A DNA stretch of 64,000 nucleotides from Pilosibacter fragilis (GCF_032490495.1 NZ_JAVYJB010000014.1:1-64000); one strand, 5' to 3'. Counted from the first letter of the stretch, positions 1-8,160 are shown. The notes: a model not told the origin generated them from the letters alone. Translations and numbers: made by a program.

Positions 1-2
1 AT

Positions 3-77
3 GAAAAAGAGTTAGAGAGTCTTATGCCATGGTCAAAAGATCTTCCGGCTGAGTGTTATAGCAAGCGCCGCAAATGA
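3..77 (+). CDS. 3' end of a phage early gene (partial)
   Basis: The window opens inside a reading frame that ends at TGA 75-77, leaving about 24 residues ending in AECYSKRRK. I do not recognise the family. The stop sits exactly in the six-base loop of a perfect 8-bp GC-rich hairpin (64-71 with 78-85). The frame stays open in the same phase for 56 more codons after it, so this may be the front part of a longer gene broken or read through at the TGA. Confidence 0.4.
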   Translation, partial: EKELESLMPWSKDLPAECYSKRRK

Positions 78-89
78 GCGGCGCTGTAT

Positions 90-248
90 TTGGCGTGGGG
101 CGAAGGATTTGACCTTTACGATATTATTTATATGCTGGAAGATTATACAGGGCTTACAGAGGGCTACTGTATTCTGGGTATCAGAGTAACAGACTATACG
201 GGTAAGATGTCCGAAACGGACACAGAAAGCGGGGCGGTAAATGTTTGA
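90..248 (+). CDS. Small phage early protein, start uncertain
   Basis: This open frame is in phase with the preceding partial gene and ends at TGA 246-248, overlapping the next ATG at 241. The translation is protein-like (for example LYDIIYMLEDYTGLTEGYC) and ends in MSETDTESGAVNV. There is no ATG near its front. TTG at 90 or ATG at 132 are possible starts, neither with a good ribosome site. It could instead be the back half of the gene stopping at 75-77. It contains a 15-bp palindrome at 208-222 that recurs at 9461. No family recognised. Confidence 0.4.
   Translation: MAWGEGFDLYDIIYMLEDYTGLTEGYCILGIRVTDYTGKMSETDTESGAVNV
208..222. repeat. Perfect palindromic element TGTCCGAAACGGACA, copy 1
   Basis: Two 6-base arms around AAA. 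The identical 15-mer occurs once more in the window, at 9461-9475. In both places it lies at or near the end of a short gene and reads (M/V)SETDT in frame. It could be an operator, an RNA hairpin or a shared recombination junction. Confidence 0.7.
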
Positions 249-408
249 GTTTATGGACGGCGTAGTAGATGCGATGGAAGAAACGGGAAAGGTAGTAGTA
301 GACGGGGTGGTATATTGCCTGATATGCGTAGCTAAACTGGCGTTGATAATAACAGCGCCAGTATGGGCGCTGCCGTATACGATATGGAGAAAGGGGCGTA
401 AGCAGTGA
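241..408 (+). CDS. Small membrane protein, 55 residues
   Basis: ATG at 241 overlaps the stop of the previous frame, and the stop at 406-408 overlaps the next gene's GTG start, so it sits in a translationally coupled series. An acidic N-terminus (MFEFMDGVVDAMEETGK) leads into one hydrophobic stretch at about residues 19-45 and a basic end (RKGRKQ), giving a single membrane span with the positive tail probably inside. I do not recognise the family. Small membrane proteins of this kind are common in phage early regions and their roles are unknown. Confidence 0.6.
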   Translation: MFEFMDGVVDAMEETGKVVVDGVVYCLICVAKLALIITAPVWALPYTIWRKGRKQ

Positions 409-683
409 AATACAGACAGTGGAAAAAGAACTATAAGAAAAAGCATGGAGTAAACCCGCCGTTAGAGCTGGACAAGCGAAAACAGCGCAGGCTTGCAAGA
501 AAAATGGCAAGACAGATAAATAAAACCTTGCCAACAGCAGCAGAAACATTGACGGCAGCTATTAACCGCTGGGCGCAGAGTATAAAGCCAGCACTGGCGA
601 CATTATGCGAGAACGTAGCAGCGGCGTTTAGCAATATGGCAGCAGGATTGAGAGAAGAAAGCGAGGCGGTAGAAAATGACTAA
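405..683 (+). CDS. Basic phage protein of unknown function, 92 residues
   Basis: Starts with GTG at 405 inside the stop of the previous gene and overlaps the next ATG at 676. The first 40 residues are strongly basic (KYRQWKKNYKKKHG and KRKQRRLARKMARQ), which suggests nucleic-acid or membrane contact. The rest is an alanine-rich predicted helix ending acidic. No domain recognised. Position directly before ssb suggests an early, replication-period gene, by inference only. Confidence 0.6.
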   Translation: MKYRQWKKNYKKKHGVNPPLELDKRKQRRLARKMARQINKTLPTAAETLTAAINRWAQSIKPALATLCENVAAAFSNMAAGLREESEAVEND

Positions 684-771
684 TATTTTACTGGGAATTA
701 TAGCACTGGAATTGCTGGCTATATTTTCAAAGCTGGACAAACTGGAAGAGAGGGGCAGAGAGAATGAATAA
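676..771 (+). CDS. Tiny single-span membrane peptide, 31 residues
   Basis: ATG at 676 overlaps the previous stop and TAA at 769-771 overlaps the ssb start at 764. The product begins MTNILLGIIALELLAIF, one hydrophobic helix, then a charged tail (KLDKLEERGRENE). The tight coupling on both sides makes it likely to be translated. No family can be assigned at this length. Confidence 0.55.
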   Translation: MTNILLGIIALELLAIFSKLDKLEERGRENE

Positions 772-1159
772 CGTATCACTTACAGGGCGGCTTACAAGAG
801 AGCCAGAGCTTAGATATGGCGGGCAGGACAATAGCACAGCTATTACCCGCTTTACGCTTGCAGTAGACGACGGGAAAGACACAGATTTTATAAATATTAA
901 GTGTTTCGGACGTACTGCGGAATGGGCGCAGAAATGGTTAAGCAAAGGCAGCAGGGTAGAGGTTACTGGCAAGATTAAAACAGGCAGCTACGAGAGCCAG
1001 CGCACGGGCAGTAAGGTATATTACACAGAGGTTGTGGCAAATAGCGTAGGCTTTGGAGAGAGCAAAGCAGAGGCAGAGGCGAGAGGGCAGCAGCTGCCGG
1101 AGAGTGACGGGTTTATGAATATCCCAGAGGGAGCAGACGAAGAGCTACCGTTTAATTAA
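764..1159 (+). CDS. ssb: Single-stranded DNA-binding protein
   Basis: A phage-type SSB of 131 residues that would coat single-stranded DNA during replication and recombination. The N-terminal OB fold is clear from MNNVSLTGRLTREPELRY, the conserved RFTLAVDD strand and the FINIKCFGRTAE strand, ending near residue 100. A variable linker leads to an acidic tip EELPFN, the family's usual docking tail for partner proteins. The ATG overlaps the stop of the preceding peptide gene. It is the only replication gene visible here; the rest of that module must lie left of the window. A cellular ssb paralogue is unlikely given the phage setting and composition. Confidence 0.95.
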   Translation: MNNVSLTGRLTREPELRYGGQDNSTAITRFTLAVDDGKDTDFINIKCFGRTAEWAQKWLSKGSRVEVTGKIKTGSYESQRTGSKVYYTEVVANSVGFGESKAEAEARGQQLPESDGFMNIPEGADEELPFN

Positions 1160-1179
1160 CAGAAAGCGAGGTACAGAAC

Positions 1180-1746
1180 ATGGAGCAGGAAGAAACAAAG
1201 ACAACAGCGGCGGCAGGGGTAGAAATGCCGCCAGAGGCTGAAAGCTGGGTACAGCTGCATGAAAGCGAATTAACAGAGCTGATGCAGAAACAGGCAAAGG
1301 CTGCAATAACGGAACTGAAACGACAGGAAAAGCAGGAGAGGAAGAAAGAGAAATACCACAATACTTTTACGCTTATGAAATGTTACCGTGATGCGGTTTT
1401 TCATATCGAGAACGCCATAAGCGACGGGCAGCAGTTAGAGCTTAAGGGCATGACGGACGAGCAGCAGCGTACATACTTAGAGAGTATCAGACGCACACGC
1501 TTTAAGACATTGATAATGACAGCACATATAGACAAGGCAGTAGAAGAGATAGAGCGTCGCAGAGAGGCAGCAGGCAGAGGCGTAGAGTACAAGGCTTTTG
1601 AAATGTATTTCATGCAGGGTATGGACTATGCGGAAATTGCAGAGGAACTGGACACAGGAAAGAACACACCGAGGCGCTGGGTTACGGGCATCATAAACGA
1701 GCTGTCAGTATTATTGTGGGGGATTGACGAAGAGAGGGTAAAGTAA
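1180..1746 (+). CDS. ArpU-like / sigma-70 region 4-like phage late-gene regulator
   Basis: 188 residues. The N-terminal half is charged and helical. The C-terminal part (about 140-180) carries a helix-turn-helix of sigma region 4 type: YFMQGMDYAEIAEEL followed by NTPRRWVTGIINEL. Small proteins with this architecture, encoded just before the terminase genes, are the ArpU/RinA-type activators of late transcription in phages of Firmicutes. The position, last in the early block and before the HNH-terminase genes, fits that job. DNA target and partner are inferred, not seen. Family assignment rests on motif and context. Confidence 0.75.
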   Translation: MEQEETKTTAAAGVEMPPEAESWVQLHESELTELMQKQAKAAITELKRQEKQERKKEKYHNTFTLMKCYRDAVFHIENAISDGQQLELKGMTDEQQRTYLESIRRTRFKTLIMTAHIDKAVEEIERRREAAGRGVEYKAFEMYFMQGMDYAEIAEELDTGKNTPRRWVTGIINELSVLLWGIDEERVK

Positions 1747-1932
1747 GTGTTTGAAAAAATAAAAGCATGGATAAAAAGAAAGCGGGAAACAGCGAGAGAA
1801 CAGCAGGCGGCAGACAGGTTGATAAAGCATATAGAGCAGGCGTTAGGATTTGAGCTTTACGAGCAGCTAAGAGCAGCAGGCGTGCCAGTAAGAGAAATGA
1901 TAACAGAGCAGCAGCGGGTAATATCGTGGTAA
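1747..1932 (+). CDS. Small basic phage protein, 61 residues
   Basis: GTG start at 1747 follows the regulator stop without a gap. Lysine- and arginine-rich N-terminus (IKAWIKRKRETAREQQ), then a helical segment and VISW at the end. Similar short proteins often sit between the late regulator and the terminase genes, but I do not know a function. It is the last gene before the likely late-operon boundary. Confidence 0.55.
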   Translation: MFEKIKAWIKRKRETAREQQAADRLIKHIEQALGFELYEQLRAAGVPVREMITEQQRVISW

Positions 1933-1984
1933 AAACGTGGTGTTTACATGGGAAAACAAAAGAGATACAATGGTAGCATGAAAT

Positions 1985-2034
1985 GAGTAGGCGATAGCTT
2001 AAGCCATGTGCGGCAGCAGTTGCCTACTCTTTTT
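1985..2034 (+). terminator. Rho-independent terminator ending the early operon
   Basis: GAGTAGGC (1985-1992) pairs with GCCTACTC (2022-2029) and is followed by a T run. The loop is long (29 bases) and contains a small palindrome GCTTAAGC. It lies between the early genes and HNH/terminase, where a late activator could work by antitermination. Confidence 0.65.
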
Positions 2035-2055
2035 CTATTCATTCTTTAGCCTCCA

Positions 2056-2083
2056 CCCAGCGCATGAAACTTAGGGCGCTGGG
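2056..2083. other. Inverted repeat before the HNH gene
   Basis: CCCAGCGC (2056-2063) and GCGCTGGG (2076-2083) form a perfect 8-bp stem with a 12-base loop, not followed by Ts. It lies between the terminator and the HNH start, in the stretch where cohesive-end or terminase-binding sites are usual in HK97-like phages. Function unproven. Confidence 0.4.
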
Positions 2084-2107
2084 GAATGAAGAAAGAGAGG
2101 GGACAGT

Positions 2108-2407
2108 ATGAAAGCATGGGCTAAGAGTTTTTATTTATCAGCGGCATGGGAAAAAACCAGAGCCGCTTATTTAATGTCACAAGATTATATTTGTGAACGC
2201 TGCGGGCAACCAGCAAAGATAGTGCATCATAAGCGCTGGCTTAACAGAGAGAACATAAACGACATAAGCGTTACGTTGTGCTGGGATAACTTAGAGGCGT
2301 TGTGCCAAGACTGCCACAACAAGGAACACCACAAACAGGAGAGACATAAGCGGTATCGGTTCGACGAGAACGGCGGCATACTCCCCCCATATCAGAAAAA
2401 TAATTAA
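2108..2407 (+). CDS. HNH homing-type endonuclease of the packaging module
   Basis: 99 residues with a full HNH signature: a zinc pair CERC near 34-37, the VHHKRW first histidines near 46, an asparagine in the middle (WDNLEALC) and the CQDCHNKEHH end. The ribosome site GAAAGAGAGGGG precedes ATG 2108. In cos phages of the HK97 group a small HNH protein next to the terminase stimulates cleavage of the concatemer at cos. The position immediately before the terminase small subunit fits this. Nuclease activity is inferred from the motif. Confidence 0.92.
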   Translation: MKAWAKSFYLSAAWEKTRAAYLMSQDYICERCGQPAKIVHHKRWLNRENINDISVTLCWDNLEALCQDCHNKEHHKQERHKRYRFDENGGILPPYQKNN

Positions 2408-2442
2408 AGGGGGCGAATACCGAGGGGGATACCCTAAAATTA

Positions 2443-2473
2443 CCCTACGGGCGTGCGCACGGGTGGTGTAGGG
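2443..2473. other. Candidate cos / terminase recognition region
   Basis: CCCTAC (2443-2448) pairs with GTAGGG (2468-2473) around a perfect 10-bp palindrome CGTGCGCACG (2452-2461). The GC-rich symmetric block lies between the HNH gene and the small terminase gene, in non-coding DNA rich in G runs. In related phages the cohesive-end site is near here. Inference only; no cut site can be read. Confidence 0.35.
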
Positions 2474-2512
2474 GGTGTGGTGCGGCGCAGGAATGGAAAG
2501 CGGGGTAAAGGA

Positions 2513-2866
2513 ATGGCAACAAAGAAAGAGAAAACCAAAGAACAGAGGATAAAGACAGAAAAGACCAGACTTAAAGGAATTTTTAAGGACTTAGACGAAA
2601 ACAAAAGAAAATTAGTAACGCCGCTGATAGAAAAGGCTGCATTTATGAGCGTTGAGCTGGACGACTTGCAGGCGACACTTGAAAAAGACGGCTGGACGAG
2701 TGAATACCAGAACGGGCAGAACCAGTGGGGAACAAAGAAAAGCCCAGAGGCAGAAACATACATAGCGCTTAGTAAGAACTATGCAGCAGTAATAAAGCAG
2801 CTGACGGAATTAGTACCAGCTGCAAAACGAAAGACAAGCAAGCTGGCAGCCTTGCGGGAAGAGTAA
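2513..2866 (+). CDS. terS: Terminase small subunit, P27 family
   Basis: 117 residues from ATG 2513. I prefer this start because the upstream in-frame region is arginine/glycine-rich and lies within a palindromic non-coding block. The lysine-rich N-terminus (KKEKTKEQR) probably binds DNA. The body LVTPLIEKAAFMSVELDDL, then SEAETYIALSKNYAAV-type helices (here SPEAETYIALSKNYAAV), is typical of P27-type small subunits. It recognises the phage genome and loads the large subunit, whose gene follows six bases later. No frameshift or truncation. Confidence 0.88.
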   Translation: MATKKEKTKEQRIKTEKTRLKGIFKDLDENKRKLVTPLIEKAAFMSVELDDLQATLEKDGWTSEYQNGQNQWGTKKSPEAETYIALSKNYAAVIKQLTELVPAAKRKTSKLAALREE

Positions 2867-2872
2867 GCAGGA

Positions 2873-4528
2873 TTGCCGCCATATCGAAATTATATCTATG
2901 AGTACCACGCAAAGATTACAAGCGGCGAAATCATAGCGGGAAAATGGATAAAAAAGATATACGAAATCATTATAAACGGGCTGCAAAAGCAAGAGTATTT
3001 TTTTAATGCAAAGGCAGCAAACAAGGCTATAAAATTCATAGAGAATTTTTGCCACCACAGCAAAGGGCGTAATGATTTAATCAAATTGGAACTATGGCAA
3101 AAAGCCATAGTTTCTGTTGTTTTTGGCATACAAGACGCAGAAAAAATACGTGTTTTCCGTGAAATTTTTATTGTTATTGGCAGAAAAAACGGAAAAAGTT
3201 TATTTGCATCTGCGATTATTGCATATATGGCATATTTAGAGCCAGAGTACGGGCAAGAGATATATTGCTTAGCACCAAAATTAGACCAAGCCGCATTAGT
3301 GTATGACGGATTTTATCAAATGGTACAGGCAGAGGACGAATTAGCAGAGCTGGCAAAGAAAAGGCGCAGCGATATTTATATTGCAGAGAGCAACACGGTA
3401 ATAAAACCGATTGCTTTTAACGCTAAGAAGTCCGACGGATTTAACCCGCAGCTTGTAGTATGCGACGAAATGGCAGCATGGAGCGGAGACGCTGGACTTA
3501 AGCAGTACGAGGTTATGAAATCTGCTTTAGGCGCACGTACTCAACCAATGATATTAAGCATAAGCACTGCGGGATATATCAACGACAGTATTTATGATGA
3601 ACTGATGAAACGTAGCACAAGTTTCTTGAAAGGAAACAGCAAAGAGCGCAGGCTATTACCATTCCTTTACATGATTGATGATATAGAGAAGTGGAACGAC
3701 ATAGACGAGCTTAAAAAGGCTAACCCTAACATGGGTGTATCTGTAAAAGAGAGCTTTTTTATAGACGAAATAGCCGTAGCAGAGGGCAGCTTAAGCAAAA
3801 AAGCAGAGTTCCTTACAAAGTATTGCAATATCAAACAGAACAGCTCTATTGCATGGCTGGAATATCAGACAGTAGAGAGCGCAGGCGTAGAAAAGACCTT
3901 AGAGGACTTTAGGGACTGCTACGCAGTGGGCGGCATTGATTTAAGCCAGACAACAGACTTGACGGCGGCAAGCGTGGTTATTCAGAAAGACGGCATACTG
4001 TATGCGTTTACACAGTTCTTTATGCCACGGGGCAGGCTGGAATATTTGCAGGCTACGGACGGTGTGCCGTATGACATTTTTGTAAAAAAAGGACTGATAA
4101 CACTAAGCGGCGAGAACTACGTAGACTATCACGACGTTTACGGCTGGTTTACTATGCTGCTGGAAGATTACGGCATACGACCTCTAAAAATTGGATACGA
4201 CAGATACAGCGCCCAGTATCTTATTACCGATATGGCAAATTACGGTTTTCACATGGACGACGTTTACCAAGGCGAAAACCTTACACCAGTTATACGGGAA
4301 TTTGAGGGCATCATAAAAGACGGCGATTTTAAGATTGCCGACAACAATTTACTAAAGACACATTTCTTGAATGTTGCGCTTAAGCACAACATGGAAACAA
4401 GAAAATTCAGACCTATAAAGATTGAGCAGCGGGCGCATATCGACGGCTTTGTATCTGTCATAGATGCAATGACCGTGCGGCAGAAATACTGGGAAGAGTG
4501 CGGCGAGCTGCTTAAAAATGCCGCATAG
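2873..4528 (+). CDS. terL: Terminase large subunit (packaging ATPase-nuclease)
   Basis: 551 residues. The motor that threads DNA into the prohead and cuts concatemers. A deviant Walker A GRKNGKS lies at about 103-109, Walker B LVVCDE at 194-199, and the coupling motif MILSISTAGY near 230. The C-terminal nuclease domain begins near 350 with VGGIDLSQTTD. It starts with TTG 2873 after AGCAGG; there is no closer start and the N-terminus fits the family length. Found with P27 small subunit and HNH nuclease, as in HK97-type cos phages. Confidence 0.95.
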   Translation: MPPYRNYIYEYHAKITSGEIIAGKWIKKIYEIIINGLQKQEYFFNAKAANKAIKFIENFCHHSKGRNDLIKLELWQKAIVSVVFGIQDAEKIRVFREIFIVIGRKNGKSLFASAIIAYMAYLEPEYGQEIYCLAPKLDQAALVYDGFYQMVQAEDELAELAKKRRSDIYIAESNTVIKPIAFNAKKSDGFNPQLVVCDEMAAWSGDAGLKQYEVMKSALGARTQPMILSISTAGYINDSIYDELMKRSTSFLKGNSKERRLLPFLYMIDDIEKWNDIDELKKANPNMGVSVKESFFIDEIAVAEGSLSKKAEFLTKYCNIKQNSSIAWLEYQTVESAGVEKTLEDFRDCYAVGGIDLSQTTDLTAASVVIQKDGILYAFTQFFMPRGRLEYLQATDGVPYDIFVKKGLITLSGENYVDYHDVYGWFTMLLEDYGIRPLKIGYDRYSAQYLITDMANYGFHMDDVYQGENLTPVIREFEGIIKDGDFKIADNNLLKTHFLNVALKHNMETRKFRPIKIEQRAHIDGFVSVIDAMTVRQKYWEECGELLKNAA

Positions 4529-4545
4529 AAAGGAGCGTAAACGGC

Positions 4546-5826
4546 ATGAAATTTTTAGATTACCTTTTTCATGGTAAAGAGCTGCGATATATCGACAGCT
4601 ATTTTAAAATGCTGAACGGATACAGCCCGACGTTTACCAGCTACAACGGCGGCGTATATGAAATGGACTTAACCAGAACAGCAGTAAATAGTTTTGCTAC
4701 GCATTGCAGCAAATTAAAGCCAGAGATTGAGGGCAGCGCCCTTAAGTCGCTGGAAAAGACACTACAGCATAAGCCTAACTATTTCATGGATACAACAAAA
4801 TTTATTAAACGTCTGGCAACGTATGTAGCGGTGGAACACACCGCTTTTATTATACCTATCGACGACGAATACGGACGGCTTTGCGGCTGGTATCCGTTGA
4901 GAGCGCAGCGTTGCGAGGTAGTAGAGGCAGCAGGGCAGGTATATTTACGTTATCTTTTTGCGAATGGAGAGTATGGAGCGATAGAGTTTGAGCGTGTAGG
5001 CATTATGACAGATTTTGAATACACAGACGACCTTTTCGGAGAAGATAACAGGACGCTTAAGCCGACAATGCAGCTGATACATACGCAAAATGAGGGAATT
5101 ATAAACGCTGTAAAAAATTCTGCAAATATTCGTTTTCTGGCAAAGGTAGCAAATATGTTAAAACCAGAGGACATAAAGAAAGAGCGGCAGCGTTTTACAG
5201 AGGATAACTTAAGCGCAGACAATGACAGCGGCATGATTATTTATGATAACAAGTTTAGTGAACTGAAACAGGTAGAAAGCAAGCCGTATACACCAAACGC
5301 ATTGCAGATGCAGCATATACAGGAAAATGTATGTACGCATTTTGGTACAAATATGGATATTCTGCAAAATAAGTTTGATGAAAATACGTGGAACGCTTAC
5401 TACGAGGGAAAAATAGAACCGTTTGCAATACAGTTATCGCTTGTTATGACAAATATGAGCTTTACCGAAAGAGAAAGAGCATGCGGTAACGCTATTTTCT
5501 TTTCTGCAAACCGTCTGCAATATGCCAGCAATGCAACAAAGCTAAGCGTAAGCACGCAGCTTTTCGACCGTGCGCTACTGAACAGAAACGGCGTAATGGA
5601 TATTTGGAATATGGCGCACGTAGAGGACGGGGAAAAGTATTATATCCGCAAGGAGTATACAGAGGTAAGCGAACTGCAAAAGAGCAATGAAAAACCGCAG
5701 ATAATCATACAGCAAACGCCAGCAGCGACAGGACAAGCGACAGAGCCGCAGCAGACACCGCCAGCGGCAGCAGGAGAGCCGACAGGCGAGCTGAAAGAGA
5801 AAGAGGGTGTAAATAATGCCGATTAA
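4546..5826 (+). CDS. Portal protein, HK97 type
   Basis: 426 residues forming the dodecameric gate at one head vertex. Family features visible include an N-terminal YIDSYFKMLNGYSPTFTSY region, the FATHCSKLKPEI stretch and a conserved WNAYYEGKIEPFAIQL block in the second half. The last 50 residues are glutamine, proline and alanine-rich and probably disordered. RBS GAAAGGAG precedes ATG 4546. The stop overlaps the protease gene by 11 bases, indicating coupled expression of head-assembly genes. Confidence 0.93.
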   Translation: MKFLDYLFHGKELRYIDSYFKMLNGYSPTFTSYNGGVYEMDLTRTAVNSFATHCSKLKPEIEGSALKSLEKTLQHKPNYFMDTTKFIKRLATYVAVEHTAFIIPIDDEYGRLCGWYPLRAQRCEVVEAAGQVYLRYLFANGEYGAIEFERVGIMTDFEYTDDLFGEDNRTLKPTMQLIHTQNEGIINAVKNSANIRFLAKVANMLKPEDIKKERQRFTEDNLSADNDSGMIIYDNKFSELKQVESKPYTPNALQMQHIQENVCTHFGTNMDILQNKFDENTWNAYYEGKIEPFAIQLSLVMTNMSFTERERACGNAIFFSANRLQYASNATKLSVSTQLFDRALLNRNGVMDIWNMAHVEDGEKYYIRKEYTEVSELQKSNEKPQIIIQQTPAATGQATEPQQTPPAAAGEPTGELKEKEGVNNAD

Positions 5827-6412
5827 GAAAGAACGGGAATATAGGGCGCTGGCTGCGCCATTAACTGCACAGGCAGCAACAAAACTGATACAGACAGAGT
5901 ATTACGTAGAGGGCTATGCAACTACGTTTGATACACCGTACTTATTATATGAATTTGAGGACGGTACAAAGATTTACGAAAGAATAGACGCACACGCACT
6001 GGACGGCGCAGATATGAGCGACGTTATCATGCAGTACGACCATGAGGGCAGGGTATTTGCCAGACAATCTAATAAGACGCTGATTTTACAGCCAGATTAC
6101 AAAGGGCTTAAGGTGGCAGCTGATTTGGGTAAGACAGATTTAGCCCGTGGGTTGTACCAAGACATAGACGCAGGCATGATAAATAAAATGTCGTGGGCGT
6201 TTACGGTAGCAAAGGAAAGCTACGACAGGGAAACACACACACGAAATATTTTGAGAATTAAAAAGGTTTATGATGTATCAGCCGTGAGTATTCCAGCAAA
6301 CGGAGATACTGAAATAAGCGCCCGTGCTTTTGCGAATAGGAGATATGAGCAGGAGCGGCAGGAGTTGCTTAAAAGACGGGCAGCAATACTAAAGATTAGA
6401 GCGAGCTTATAA
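5816..6412 (+). CDS. Prohead maturation protease, HK97 family
   Basis: 198 residues. Serine protease that processes the capsid protein's N-terminal domain during head maturation. The catalytic histidine is in YDHEGRVFAR (about His76) and the serine in KMSWAFTV (about Ser126), as in the HK97 gp4 family. Middle region VEGYATTFDTPYLLY is also typical. ATG 5816 lies inside the end of the portal gene. It precedes the capsid gene by 29 bases, the standard arrangement. Confidence 0.93.
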   Translation: MPIKKEREYRALAAPLTAQAATKLIQTEYYVEGYATTFDTPYLLYEFEDGTKIYERIDAHALDGADMSDVIMQYDHEGRVFARQSNKTLILQPDYKGLKVAADLGKTDLARGLYQDIDAGMINKMSWAFTVAKESYDRETHTRNILRIKKVYDVSAVSIPANGDTEISARAFANRRYEQERQELLKRRAAILKIRASL

Positions 6413-6441
6413 AAAACAAAGACAAGAAAGGAAACATAACC

Positions 6442-7674
6442 ATGAGATTAAAAGAAATCGAGGAAAGATTAGCAGCAATTAAAAACGAGCTTACCACAAG
6501 AGCAGCGGAGCTGAAAGAGGAAGAAATTACAGCGTTGGAAAATGAGGTAACGGCTTTACAGGAAGAGAGAGCAGCAATTAAGGCGGCGGCAGAAAAGCGT
6601 AGCGCATTGCTTGCAAGAATTGCAGCAGGAGAAAACGTAGGAGACGGCGAGGGCGACGGCAGCGGACAGCAGAGAGTGCTTAGAAATTTTAAGGGAGCAG
6701 CTGGCGAGGGAGACAACGACGACAAATACGGCAGCATGGAATACCGCAAAGCATTTATGAAATACGTATGCAGAGGCGAGGCACTGCCGAAAGAGTACAG
6801 ACAGAGCGAAGTAAGCAAGAGTACAGACGTAGGCGCAGTAATTCCTACGACAGTGCTTAACCAGATTGTAGAAAAGCTGGAAAGCACAGGTATGATTTTG
6901 GCACTTGTAACCAGAACAGCATACAAAGGCGGCGTATCTATTCCCGTATCCACTGTAAAGCCTACTGCAACATGGGTAAATGAGGGAGCAGGCAGCGACA
7001 AGCAGAAAAAGAATATTGCAAAAGACGGCATGATTACTTTTGCATACCATAAGCTGCGCTGCGCAGTAGCTGTATCGCTGGAAGTAGATACAATGGCAAT
7101 CAGCGCTTTTGAGACACTGCTTATTAACAATATCGTTGAGGCAATGACAAAGGCACTGGAACAGGCGATTATTGACGGAAACGGAACAGGAAAGCCGAAA
7201 GGAATTTTAGCAGAGACACCAGCAGACGGGCAGACAATCGAAAGCGCCGCACCGTCTTACGCAGATTTGATTAAGGCAGAGGGTGCATTACCTATGGCTT
7301 ATGAAAATGGCGCTGTATGGTGCATGAGCAAAAAAACCTTTATGGAATACGTAGGCATGACAGACAAGAACGGGCAGCCTATCGCAAAAGTGAACTACGG
7401 AACATCTGGAAAGCCCGAAAGAACGCTTTTAGGTAGAACCGTTGTACTTTGTGATTATGTAGCAAGCTACAGCGCAGCACTTGCGAAAGATACAATTTTT
7501 GCGTTCCTTTTCAATTTCAAGGACTACGTGCTTAATACCAACTACTCTATGGGAGTAAAGAAGTATGAGGACAACGACACAGACGACCAGATTACAAAGG
7601 GCATTATGCTTGTAGACGGCAAGGTAGTAGACAAAAACAGCCTTGTAGTTGTAAAGAAAATCGAGGCAGTGTAA
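6442..7674 (+). CDS. Major capsid protein, HK97 fold
   Basis: 410 residues. The first ~60 residues form a charged coiled coil (MRLKEIEERLAAIKNEL...), the delta/scaffold domain normally removed by the neighbouring protease. A flexible glycine and aspartate-rich stretch follows. The shell domain starts near residue 120 with STDVGAVIPTTVLNQIVEKL, a hallmark of HK97-type capsids, and contains GNGTGKPKGIL and the C-terminal VLNTNYSMGVKKYEDN block. A strong RBS (GAAAGGAAAC) suits high expression. A GC-rich hairpin follows the stop. Confidence 0.95.
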   Translation: MRLKEIEERLAAIKNELTTRAAELKEEEITALENEVTALQEERAAIKAAAEKRSALLARIAAGENVGDGEGDGSGQQRVLRNFKGAAGEGDNDDKYGSMEYRKAFMKYVCRGEALPKEYRQSEVSKSTDVGAVIPTTVLNQIVEKLESTGMILALVTRTAYKGGVSIPVSTVKPTATWVNEGAGSDKQKKNIAKDGMITFAYHKLRCAVAVSLEVDTMAISAFETLLINNIVEAMTKALEQAIIDGNGTGKPKGILAETPADGQTIESAAPSYADLIKAEGALPMAYENGAVWCMSKKTFMEYVGMTDKNGQPIAKVNYGTSGKPERTLLGRTVVLCDYVASYSAALAKDTIFAFLFNFKDYVLNTNYSMGVKKYEDNDTDDQITKGIMLVDGKVVDKNSLVVVKKIEAV

Positions 7675-7681
7675 TTAACAA

Positions 7682-7709
7682 GGCAGCTGGTGTATAAGCA
7701 CTGGCTGCC
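7682..7709 (+). other. Intergenic hairpin after the capsid gene
   Basis: GGCAGCTGGTG (7682-7692) pairs with CACTGGCTGCC (7699-7709) over 11 bp including two wobble pairs, loop TATAAG. No T tail, so it is more likely an mRNA 3' end protector, processing site or attenuator behind the highly expressed capsid gene than a full terminator. Confidence 0.55.
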
Positions 7710-7726
7710 AGAAAGCGAGGTAGACC

Positions 7727-8143
7727 ATGAAAGGGCATTTAGACGCTAAAGAGCTGGAAAGCTACAAGAAAGAAGATTTGCAGGAACTGGCAAAGCAGCT
7801 GGGAGTAGATGCAGAGGGAACAAAAAAAGAAATTGCCGCACGCTGCGCAGCAGTCGAGGTAGAGATACCAGACGACAGCGAACTTACAGAAGAGGAAAAG
7901 AAAGCAGCGGAAGAGGCGGCGGCAGAGGCAGCAGCCAAAGCCGAGGAAGAGAGAAAGGCGGCAGAGGCAGCAGCCAAAGCCGAGGAAGAAAAGAAAACAG
8001 CAGGACTGGTAAAAGTGAGAGTAAAGAACCGTTTTCTTGATAAGGAATTGAACCAGATTAAGGATACAGGAGATACTTACACAGTAACCAGAGAACGTGC
8101 AGCAGTTCTGGTAAATGCAGGAGTAGCGGAAGAAACAGAGTAA
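7727..8143 (+). CDS. Head-region protein with HeH/Rho-N-like start and Ala-Glu linker
   Basis: 138 residues. The N-terminal ~40 residues (YKKEDLQELAKQLGVDAEG then TKKEIAARC) match the helix-extended-helix style of short Rho-N/LEM-like modules seen in phage head proteins. A long Ala/Glu/Lys coiled helix (about 55-92) contains a direct repeat of EAAAKAEEE-type units, repeated at DNA level. The C-terminal 45 residues (VKVRVKNRFLDKELNQI) resemble the small beta domain of phage proteins that cap or decorate heads. Function unproven; position after the capsid gene suggests head completion or decoration. Confidence 0.65.
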   Translation: MKGHLDAKELESYKKEDLQELAKQLGVDAEGTKKEIAARCAAVEVEIPDDSELTEEEKKAAEEAAAEAAAKAEEERKAAEAAAKAEEEKKTAGLVKVRVKNRFLDKELNQIKDTGDTYTVTRERAAVLVNAGVAEETE

Positions 8144-8160
8144 GAAAGAGGGTGCAGGCT

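Noticed and set aside
7880..7995. Direct repeat of about 45 bp
   Set aside because: It encodes repeated EAAAKAEEE helix units within a head-region protein, so it is internal protein repetition.
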